From a virus: a stretch of 42,113 nucleotides of DNA. Shown piece after piece: positions 6,901 through 14,800 of this stretch (position 1 is its first letter; each line of letters starts with the position of its first letter). The DNA is taken from positions 1 through 42,113 of IMG/VR virus record IMGVR_UViG_3300013006_000058; one strand, given 5' to 3'. Below the pieces are notes generated by a model. The model did no database searches. It saw only the letters and a list, made by a program, of their open reading frames with translations, and was not told the origin of the DNA. The position numbers and the translations under genes were made by a program.

Positions 6901-9722
6901 TTAGTAAACCCCATCTTTCCCTGCGCCTGCTCCGCTTCACCAGCCTGTTTAGCACCAGAGAGTTCAGCCAGTGGATCAGCATCTTGCGCCTTCGCAGTCT
7001 CGCCCCGGTTCATTGGGCGCGTAGATTCCGTGCCTTGCAGCAGGCTATCTAGCCCTGGCGTTACCTGCCCATCACCTTGTCCGCTGCTGCTTTCAGCAGC
7101 CGCTGCCTGGGTGTCAGTTCCTCCGGCCATTTGACGGCGGAGGATTGTTTTACCGGTGACGTTGCTGCGGGTATCCCCGAAGATGTCTGCGCTGCTGTTG
7201 GCTTGGGTGCGTTGGGCTTGTTCATTGCTTGCTTCCTCTAAGTAGTTCTCAAACAGTTCGCGCAGTTTGGTAGGCGTGCGAACGGTTTCAATCATGACTT
7301 CTAAAATAGCGCCTGCTTCCGGTGTTAATTCATCACGAATCAGTTCCTGCGCACGGTTTTCTGCCCATGCGTTGAGATTCTTAAACACCTTTTGAGAAAC
7401 CGCGCGTGCTCCTTCGCTGAAAGATCGCAGTGCCGAGAAAACCACATCCCCCAGCCCAAGATCAGCATCCAGCGCCGCCAATCGTGGCGCGGCTTTTGAT
7501 ACTTCAGCCACCGTGCGGCGGCCCGTATCCGTTTCCAGTAGGGCGCTGAGTTCCGCCACATCCACACCGTTATCCTGGGCCAGTTTTGCTAGAGAAGCTA
7601 ACTGCACCCGGCGCGTGGCCTCTACCACATCCGGCTTGCCGCCCGTCGTCGCACTGACGCCGCGTTGTGCCGATTTTAATTGCGTCGCCACCTGTTGCAG
7701 ACTGCTTGAGGTTAGACTGCCCGCCTCAGTGAACTCGATGCCTGACATATCCCCCAAAACTTCCGCATCCAGCAGAGCAGATTCAGCCACCGTTTCTTGC
7801 AGCGTGGCATATTTAGGATTGCTCTCCCTGACAAATGCGCGGCGATCACCCCTGACATACCTTTGCACCCGCCGAATCATCACCGGCTGCTTCATCTGTG
7901 CCACTTCGGGGCGGCCCATCGCTTCAGCTTGTTGCACGATGTTCGCACGGTAATCAGCAATCCCAGCCCCTCCTCCATCATAACCTTGGATCAGACCTTC
8001 AGCGCGGCCATTGCCTGCTAAGATCACATCATCCACCACAGGTGCCCCCACACTGCTTACTGGGCTGTCTCCGAGTAGCAGTGCATCCGGCGAGGCAGCT
8101 ATCGCCGCCACCTGCTCCGAGCTGCCTTGATTGATCGCGCGACCGCGAGTTTGATCCGATCCCACTTCACGCAAAAGTAGCGGTGCTAAATCAGCCGCCT
8201 CTACAAAATCAGTCACCGCTTCGACACGCGCACCGTTTGGTTTGCCCGTAGAAATAATCCGTGTTGGATTGCTAGGTGACGCAGAGGATACAGAGGATGC
8301 AGAAACCGGTGGCACCTCAGGCACCGCTAAGGGGTCAGACATCGCTTGTCCTACCCCCTGCGTAGTATCTGGCACATTTGTCAAGATAGGCTGCAAAGGT
8401 GCGCGAGGTTGAACCGTCAAGGAATCGTTGACAGTTGCTGCGGTATCCACAGCAGGTGGCTGCACCGGCTCTGGCACAAAGGTGCCTGCGGCGATGTCTC
8501 CGAGCGGGCTCACAGCTTGGCCACTATTAGCAGGCATCGCAGGTGCTGGTTGCTGTTGTTGTGGAGTCTCCAGCGTTGGCGATAGCCTACCCAGACCTGC
8601 GCCCAGTGCGCCCATGCCGCTTTCTAGAACCGTGCTACCAATGGCACCCATAGCGGCGGCTTCACCGACCTGCGCCGCCGTAGCACGCGGATCACTCAGC
8701 AGTTCAGTGCCACCTTCCTGTAAAGCTTCTTTACCACCACCAACAAGCCCACGGCCCACAGCCGCCGCAATGCCACCCTTACGCGCTGCCTCTAGGGCCT
8801 TTGCCCCACGCAGAAACGGCAGCAATGAAGTAGCCAGGTCGATAGGGCTGCCCTGCATATCTTGGGAGCGGCCCGTCATTTCCTTCATCAGACCGTCAGG
8901 CATGGATTGAATCACGGCTGCCGATTCACGGCCTGCCGTCCAATTACGCAGACGTGCTTCATACTGTGCATCTGTCTCTGTCACAAGACTGGTAAAAGCC
9001 GCCCAGCTTGCCGGATCTTTTGTTGCCGCATAGTCAGCCAGCAACTCACGCGGTCCAGGTTTTCCAGGAATATCGCCACCAGCACGGCCAGGGTTCCGGT
9101 CCGTCTGCTGCCAGGCGCGCAGTTTATCTGGCGTCACTTTTCCGTAATCTGCTTTGACTGCTTGCCGTCCATAACCAGACACTAGCCCATCCACGATGGG
9201 TTTGACGCTAGCCGGAATATCGGTGTTGTCATATTCACCTGCCAGCCAGCCATCAAACTCCGCAGGCATCGCCCCCGCATCCAGATCACCGCGCAGAGCA
9301 TTCAGGATCTCATCACGCTTTCCCTGCTCACTCACACCCGGCATGGCCTGCTTGATGCGTTGGCCTGTCGCGTCCACCAGTGTTTTGACGCCTTGTTGTA
9401 GTCGTGTGCCAGAGCCTGTGTCGGTTAATCCCACGGCATCACCAGCCGCAAAAGCTACCGCTCCACCCATCGCAGGTCCAGACTTCACCACTTCACTGAC
9501 AGCCGTGCCAACAAAGTCGGCAGCCGTTCGTGTCCAGCTTCGATCATCCACTTGCTCCCAGAGCTTACCGATGACCGCCGAATGAAAATCCGGCTCGATC
9601 CCGCTGCGGGTCTTTACCGCCACATCACGCACAAATTTGCCGCGCTTTTCCGGCTGCTGCCAGTCTGGTGCCTGCGTGATTGCGCCTACTTCATCTAACA
9701 CATCTTGTTCGGTAAAAGGCAT
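3927..9722 (-). CDS. 1931-residue internal virion protein with ParB-like domain
   Basis: The largest gene. Residues about 490-640 contain a DdrB/ParB-like nuclease-superfamily region (VDDVILAGNGRAEG, and the nearby RGDRRAFVRESNPKYATLQE). Residues 830-900 are Gln/Ser-rich and probably disordered. Residues about 1390-1700 (WMVNMLGNLTSLI, a Gly/Ala-rich stretch at about 1500, a hydrophobic one at about 1650, then NKLFRKWFG) resemble the C-terminal parts of phage large polyvalent proteins. Such proteins are packed in podovirus heads and enter the cell with the DNA. Both Gly/Ala hydrophobic segments could insert in membranes. The gene follows the Gln-rich virion gene after 6 bases and overlaps the DUF5664 gene by 4. 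The ATG at 9722 has the CACTATG context seen across this genome. Domain identities are by eye. Confidence 0.75.
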   Translation of the reverse strand: MPFTEQDVLDEVGAITQAPDWQQPEKRGKFVRDVAVKTRSGIEPDFHSAVIGKLWEQVDDRSWTRTAADFVGTAVSEVVKSGPAMGGAVAFAAGDAVGLTDTGSGTRLQQGVKTLVDATGQRIKQAMPGVSEQGKRDEILNALRGDLDAGAMPAEFDGWLAGEYDNTDIPASVKPIVDGLVSGYGRQAVKADYGKVTPDKLRAWQQTDRNPGRAGGDIPGKPGPRELLADYAATKDPASWAAFTSLVTETDAQYEARLRNWTAGRESAAVIQSMPDGLMKEMTGRSQDMQGSPIDLATSLLPFLRGAKALEAARKGGIAAAVGRGLVGGGKEALQEGGTELLSDPRATAAQVGEAAAMGAIGSTVLESGMGALGAGLGRLSPTLETPQQQQPAPAMPANSGQAVSPLGDIAAGTFVPEPVQPPAVDTAATVNDSLTVQPRAPLQPILTNVPDTTQGVGQAMSDPLAVPEVPPVSASSVSSASPSNPTRIISTGKPNGARVEAVTDFVEAADLAPLLLREVGSDQTRGRAINQGSSEQVAAIAASPDALLLGDSPVSSVGAPVVDDVILAGNGRAEGLIQGYDGGGAGIADYRANIVQQAEAMGRPEVAQMKQPVMIRRVQRYVRGDRRAFVRESNPKYATLQETVAESALLDAEVLGDMSGIEFTEAGSLTSSSLQQVATQLKSAQRGVSATTGGKPDVVEATRRVQLASLAKLAQDNGVDVAELSALLETDTGRRTVAEVSKAAPRLAALDADLGLGDVVFSALRSFSEGARAVSQKVFKNLNAWAENRAQELIRDELTPEAGAILEVMIETVRTPTKLRELFENYLEEASNEQAQRTQANSSADIFGDTRSNVTGKTILRRQMAGGTDTQAAAAESSSGQGDGQVTPGLDSLLQGTESTRPMNRGETAKAQDADPLAELSGAKQAGEAEQAQGKMGFTNLVIQQDLEAGFMSTAGVDALFDLANAAISAGKTFLQWSGEMVTRFGDAIREYLAQVWAAAKDALPTDAAKNVRLGAPAKNAPVRVNQAGALNLLPSLKGGTKVFHAKGEPFRVNYLGMRELLTGSPLPAELVPVLTRTNQEKKALEQRAAQLGKDLQSAIDGYVDKSGLTPEAVNAQVAAMMGGDAQQAALLSVVAPVLHERTRAVRVLLDNLSAAVGQTLPAGPMKQTIMGNLGAWLRRSYAAFDPASGWNYDALLRAAASGSLVNGKDASKILNDARAYLQGQNPQATTQQIEADLRDLMDRNVWERELTGSGAKKSTGSLMRRKDIAPEIRAVMGEEQNPVKLLTSSAGFQAQFIARHHGQVAMRNAGLATGLFSADRGGVYTEQIPENDQAWSGMAGLWTTPQMLAALENASGIIKEGSDLGGIIVTTLKALGNKAKLNRVALNPDSWMVNMLGNLTSLIQNGDVFAWNIINRVQKAREITGAGDTKSAEVVNAAAEALQDASRDMQARLTEAGVLGTSLTLADLEASLPRHLLQWLALDQKADKAAGALEGLIVGQALGRGLGVAGRAVGGAVGAAAGAVAGGTKIQAWQMKLADFLMTKPDALARVTGWMTNYEAALASGMAPDAAATSASQRTLNTFPNYAALPGVLKEGSRLGILGSFIAFQYEVFRNFGWNVLYAAEELGSGNPALMQRGLQRVAGIGAISAMAGGGLAALLAATGAAGGDDERNKLFRKWFGAPWEKDAVLAFREFDAEKVSYFNTSYLLPQTTITELLQAMREGENPADSASRVADRLYEQFVGSSVHLGPLINAAANKRRTGAPLTYQTGAAGALERLDEPLKTILEPGFAEKIERLTYAMREAERNGTKYSVEQEFRRIIGLRETTKTWPKMVEGVYRNLGEENLNIRAQANREISLNRPGASQRAVDAANGQIEALRQKLGDFERDAIKLGIPESVIVRAKREASVGKLPSVGLQVDGKRVISLGK

Positions 9723-9728
9723 AGTGGT

Positions 9729-10925
9729 TTAGCGTTGATTGAGAAGATCCATAAAACGGGATTTCTTAGCAGGTGCTGCCGCAGAGCCAGCTGCTGCCGG
9801 AGCCTGTGCAGTCCCACGCCCCGGCACTTGGCCAGCTTCATAGAACACACCTGTGTAAGGGTCAAACACTCGGTCAGGAGTCGGGGTCCCGCCCTGAATC
9901 ATCGAAGGCGCGCCAGGAATTGGCGTTAATCTCATCGGTTTTGGAGCTGGTGGAGGCCCATATCGCACACCATTTATTTCAGCGCCTGTTGGCACAAGTC
10001 CGGCGGGTAATGGAGTATCAGGTTTGCGTTCAGGCATAAACCCACCTGCCATAGCCATCGTGCCATCGGCTTTCTTTACCATTGGCACAAAGCCACCGCC
10101 AGGCACCTGCATCGCCTCGGCACCGACCACACTGCCCGCCGCGCGTTCTGCGGATGCGGCTGTCTGCCTGCGTTGGAACTCCTGCGCGTTTTCATTCGCT
10201 CGTTGTTCACCTTGCATGGCAAGGATTTGCTTCTGCTGATCGAAGCCCGTTGCATCCCGCTGCTGCATCCCTGCCTGCTGCTGCTGGAACATCGTCATCT
10301 GCTGCTGCTGCTGCTGGCCAAAGCGCTGCGCATCACCGGCTTCACGCATCTGGGCCATGCTCATCTGAGCCGCGTTTTGCGAGTTTTGCTGTTCCATACT
10401 GGCCAGCTGCCCGATCGCGCGCGGATCCCTGCGGCGTGCCTGCCGTTCTAGCAGACGCATACCCAAAGGTGCGCGCTTCTGGCCTACGGCGTAGCTGTTT
10501 GGATTATTGGTTCCCACACCCTGCTGGCTGTAACCCATCGGCCCACCGCGTGCGGACAAAGACCGTGAATCCATACCACCCAGAGGATTCACGGGCGCTT
10601 GTGCCTGGGCAGGTGCTGCTGTCATCATTGGCGCAGCGGCCTGCTGTGGCTGTGCTGCTGGCATCATGGGTTGCGCCGGTGCTGCTGCCGGTGCTGCTGC
10701 TGGCGGCGCATTATAGCGCTGCACCCCGTTAATCATTTGTGGTTGCTGCGGTCCAGCCATCTCACGCATGGCGCGGGCTCGTTGCTCCACGCCTTGAGAC
10801 ATATCCACCCCGCTGGTCATCATGGGTGAAGGGGGTCCAGCAACGGTGGCGCGCTGGTTCTGAGCCGCACTAACAGCAGCCTGCATCCGATTATAATTAG
10901 GAGTGTATGGAGTATATGTTGCCAT
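9729..10925 (-). CDS. Gln/Ala/Pro-rich putative internal virion protein
   Basis: 398 residues of low complexity: Pro/Ala-rich at 70-115, several Gln runs at about 190-240 (QQQQQQ, MFQQQQAGMQQRD), a predicted helical middle, a Pro-rich part with PMRLTPIPGAPSM, and a tail containing FDPYTGVFYEAGQ. No enzyme motif is visible. Its place between the tail-side genes and the 1931-residue protein suggests a virion protein, such as an internal core or ejection protein that partners the giant one. The Gln tracts come from CTG/CAG-rich DNA, which could vary in length. Confidence 0.65.
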   Translation of the reverse strand: MATYTPYTPNYNRMQAAVSAAQNQRATVAGPPSPMMTSGVDMSQGVEQRARAMREMAGPQQPQMINGVQRYNAPPAAAPAAAPAQPMMPAAQPQQAAAPMMTAAPAQAQAPVNPLGGMDSRSLSARGGPMGYSQQGVGTNNPNSYAVGQKRAPLGMRLLERQARRRDPRAIGQLASMEQQNSQNAAQMSMAQMREAGDAQRFGQQQQQQMTMFQQQQAGMQQRDATGFDQQKQILAMQGEQRANENAQEFQRRQTAASAERAAGSVVGAEAMQVPGGGFVPMVKKADGTMAMAGGFMPERKPDTPLPAGLVPTGAEINGVRYGPPPAPKPMRLTPIPGAPSMIQGGTPTPDRVFDPYTGVFYEAGQVPGRGTAQAPAAAGSAAAPAKKSRFMDLLNQR

Positions 10926-10933
10926 AATAGTTA

Positions 10934-11506
10934 TTAGGTTTTTGTTAGACTAACCAATCTTACAATATTTGTTTTGTAATCGTTTGGATCACGATAAAAT
11001 TGAACCGTGACAGGATCCCTTTTCAGGTCCAAAACCACCGTCCTCACCGGGTCTTGACGGTAGAAATCTTCATCTGTGCCTCCCAATTGACCTGAGACGT
11101 ATTGCACCAGCGTCACCCGCACGGGAAAATAGTAGCGGAAAACACGCGATGTTTTACCCACCAATGTTTGACCCAAAAATTGCAGCGTCAGTTTTAATTC
11201 TGCCTGATTCGTAGCAAAAGTGGGAGATATGTAGTCTAAATTGGTGATCTGATCTCCAATGAAAGCGGGAAGTCTTGTTTCTTCCGCACTGGCAAGGTCC
11301 CCATAGTTATTGCCAGTCCAAGTAAAGAGAGAATAAGTTGCAAAGTTTCGGCTTGCCGTCTCAGGAATCACATCTTGCCTGCGCACAGTCACCCGACCTT
11401 TATCGATGCTCACTCCGCCACCGGCGCTCACGCGGGAGCGCTGGGCAGTCTCCGTGATCTCGGCCCGCGTTTCCATCTCCCATTGCTGGTATTCAGCCCA
11501 GGTCAT
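10934..11506 (-). CDS. Putative virion protein of unknown function
   Basis: 190 residues from the ATG at 11506, whose ATGA overlaps the stop of the 53-residue gene. The open frame upstream to 11650 is Asp/Arg-rich noise. The middle and C-terminal half are strand-rich (YYFPVRVTLVQYVSG, RTVVLDLKRDPVTVQFYRD) as in structural proteins. I recognise no family. It belongs to a chain of four overlapping genes that starts with the 1875-residue tail protein, so it is probably assembled with the tail or its internal proteins. Confidence 0.65.
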   Translation of the reverse strand: MTWAEYQQWEMETRAEITETAQRSRVSAGGGVSIDKGRVTVRRQDVIPETASRNFATYSLFTWTGNNYGDLASAEETRLPAFIGDQITNLDYISPTFATNQAELKLTLQFLGQTLVGKTSRVFRYYFPVRVTLVQYVSGQLGGTDEDFYRQDPVRTVVLDLKRDPVTVQFYRDPNDYKTNIVRLVSLTKT

Positions 11507-11664
11507 AGAGTGGCCTCCTGTTGATGGATGTGAGCACCACTTACCACGGTGCCACCATTGCCGGTCAGTGGCTGTATCTCTGCGGAGATCCACTGCTGCG
11601 TCATCAGCAAACAGTGGGCTGTCTGCTGCTCTTCGGTCATCGCTTCCCATGCCTGCTGAGTCAT
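11503..11664 (-). CDS. 53-residue small protein in the tail-gene chain
   Basis: Starts MTQQAWEAMTEEQQTAHCLL. Its ATG overlaps the stop of the preceding 47-residue gene (ATGA at 11664-11661), and its stop overlaps the next ATG (11506-11503). The double coupling is the main evidence that it is real and decides the start; a longer open frame to 11739 is Cys/Arg-rich and less likely. Function unknown; perhaps a small tail assembly factor. Confidence 0.6.
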   Translation of the reverse strand: MTQQAWEAMTEEQQTAHCLLMTQQWISAEIQPLTGNGGTVVSGAHIHQQEATL

Positions 11665-11804
11665 ACGCGTGAGATCACGGCCCCTCCACGCCCTGCTTGG
11701 TGAATCTTCACACCCGGCCCCACACTCACACGCGCGCATCGGGCTGCCTCACGGATGAGCATCCGTGTCAGCGTCTTTACGCGGGTGAAATGGTCAGTGG
11801 TCAT
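11661..11804 (-). CDS. 47-residue small protein coupled to the tail protein gene
   Basis: Starts MTTDHFTRVKTLTRMLIREA and ends with GGAVISRV. The ATG overlaps the stop of the 1875-residue gene (ATGA at 11804-11801), and the stop overlaps the start of the next small gene. It fills a stretch that would otherwise be an empty 130-base gap in a tightly packed operon. Basic, with one amphipathic helix; no family recognised. Confidence 0.55.
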   Translation of the reverse strand: MTTDHFTRVKTLTRMLIREAARCARVSVGPGVKIHQAGRGGAVISRV

Positions 11805-14800
11805 GTCAGTGTGGTGAAGGAGCGGTCAATGCCTAACCGAGTGCTCAGACTGTTCGTGATTACTGCTCTGAAAATGTAGAGAGTATTAGCCGTCAATGTG
11901 CCTAGGTCTGCGGTCCGTGTGACACTGGTAAAGCCTGCTGCTGCTGCTACAGACACAGAAGTCCAGGCCGTATCGATTGACCGCCGGTATTCAAAGCTCA
12001 ATGCAGCCGTGTCATCATTGGCTGTAAAGGCTGCATTCAGCCTTGCGGTTGCATTGGTAATGAGCGTGGCCGCTTGGGTTGTCACGGCTGGATTCGTCAC
12101 CCCATTACCGCGTAGTTGCAGCGTCATCCGGCCCTTAGCCCCCGGCACATTGCTAGTCACCGTCAGCGTCCCATTGCGCAGGCCGGTCAGAGTCGGGGTA
12201 AAGCGCAGGACAAGCTGCGTCTCTTGCAGTGGTGCCAGCCGTGTCGGGTCCGCCTGTCCAGGCAAACCCAGAGACACCAGAGAAAAGTCAGACGCAGACA
12301 CCGACGCCACCAGGGAAGTCAGTTCCGCATTACCCGTGTTGCGCAGTGTCAGCGTCACCTCACTCGTCTGCCCCACTTGTCTGCCCGCAAAAGTCACCAC
12401 CGCCCCTTCAGCCTGCACCACATTGCTGCGCTCGATGATTAAATCAGGCACAGTCAGATTAGTGTAATTTTGTTCAGCCGTGATCAAGGCAGATCCCGTG
12501 TAAGCCTGCACCCTCACGCGGCCATTGCGTGGCAGGCTCAGGCCCGTCCGCTCCCAGCCGCCGGTCATGCGTGTGCAGAGACCCAGATGCTGATAAGTGC
12601 TCCCGCCATCCTCACTCAGATCCAGCCGCACCCAAGAGACTTCTGGCAGAGATCCACCGCGCAGCCAAGTGACTCGGCTAGCGCTATTGACTGAAAGCAG
12701 GGACGTTGGCGCATTATTGATCAATCGACGGATCGCCCCAGTCGTTGCATAATACACTCGGCCACTGTCATCTTGCGTCATGGCTGGGTAGTAACCAGCA
12801 GGTCCATTCCATGTGGGATCATCCGCACTTGAAGGTAATAACCGGCACAGACTGATCGCCCCGCTCACACCAGCAGAAAGGATCATACTGCCATCTGCCT
12901 GCATCTGTGCGCTGGTGGCACTCGGTAGAGTTGTCCATGTGCGGTCTGCGAAGGTGGTATCCACAGCTCCTGAAGGCAGGAGCTTCTTAATTTTCATCTC
13001 AGAACCAGTTGCATAAAAAGCCATCACACCGCCATCAGCGCAGGTTTCTAAGCCACGAAGCGAGGTTGGATTTGGAAATTCTGCGTTAAACGTAGGATCG
13101 ATCGCCCCATTTGGCAGACACCTCACAACGATCGTCCCAGAGGTTCTGAATAAACCTAAATAATACGCCCCATTTGGCAGCACCGCGATGTGCGACATAC
13201 TGCCTAAGCTGTTGTATGGATTCGCCCAGTTTGGATCAATCACACCTGCCGGAGTAATGCGGCGTAAACCAGAAGGCCCAGTGCTCACTAGAATAGACCC
13301 ATCTGGCAGCAATGCCGCCGCATAAAACAGACCTGCTGGCCAAGTAATCTTAAAAGTAGAATCTTGAACACCTGCCACAGATCGGTAGGTTAGCGGGACT
13401 GTCTGCAAAGTATTGTTTGGGCTCTGGCAAAAGAGCACAATACCTCCTCGTAGATCAGGCACTGCAAAAAGAATATTCTGAGTGACCAGCGCCCCAGACT
13501 CTGGAAGTGCTGCTGCTGTCACAAGATTGATCCTTCCCCATCGGCGGCTTGCCTGCGCATTGATCGCAGTCACATTGCCACCAGCAATGAGTTCAGTCGT
13601 GGATGGAATAGCCAGCACATTGACCGTGCCTGTGACCGTCGGCTGCCAAGTGCTATCCACCCCACCAGGCCCAAGTGTTCCGGTGCCGCTTAGGTTTATC
13701 ACAAAGCTGCCCTCGTTACTGTCATTGTTAGTGATCGTCAGCACCGCAGGCTGAGAGCCCAGAGTCGTCGGCAGAAAGCGCACCGTGCAGACGGAGCTTG
13801 TGCTTGGTGCAATAGAAAGCAGCGGATCCACCTTCGTATAGCGTGCTGCTGCTGTGCCCGTGATTGCCAGCGAGCTAATCGTCAGAGTCGTCAGACCTGC
13901 GTTGCGGATCGTCACCTGCCGCTCATTCGTCACCCCAGTCTGCACATCGCCAAACGCCAGCGTGCTACCACTGGCCGTATCCACACCACCGATCTCAACC
14001 ACGATTTCAGGGGAGAAATCAAATGTCCGCAATGCCTGTTGCATGCCACTGCTATGCCCATCATTGGGCAGAGCCAGAGCCCGCACCGTGCCCGTGCCGC
14101 TCAGAGGCGTCGTTGGCACCAGTTGCCATCCGCCAGAGGTCAGACTTGTCACCCCGGCCAGTGCGCCGTAGCCACTGCCTGTGTCCACCTGCCACAGAAC
14201 GCGCAGCGTCTCAGCCAGAGCACCCGCACGCTGCCAAGTAATCAGGGAGGCATCCACCACCGTTAAAGTCGAAAGCGCCTCGTTATTCTGGACGCGCGCA
14301 GCATAATTCCGTCCCGTGCCTGCTACCGTCGTGAAATCACCACCCATGAGCACCAGCCCATTGTCCTGCTGAAAAATGGCGCGCACTGCGCCACCTGCCT
14401 GCGGATCCCACGCAGCTTCCAGTCGCATATCAGGCAGCAGCCGCGCCACCCGCAGGCGCGCTTCACCGGCCAGAGTCGTGAACGCACCGCCGACATGCAC
14501 CCGGCTGTTTGCCTGCACGGCCAGCACATGCACCTCACCGTTGGCATCCAGCACATCCGCAGTCGGCACACCCGCAGAGTTCAGCACAATGAGATTCCCG
14601 CGTGAAAGCACCGGGCTCCCTGGTGAAATGCTTGGGAACGTGCCAGTCACCGTGCTCATCGTCGTGAAGCTGCCACCTGCCACCACCCGGCCATCTGCCA
14701 GCACCGCCACAGCATTCACCGCCCCATTGAAATAGACCTGTCCAATGAATGACGTATCCACATCTCCATTGACCAGCAGCCGCGCCACAAAGCCCCAGCC

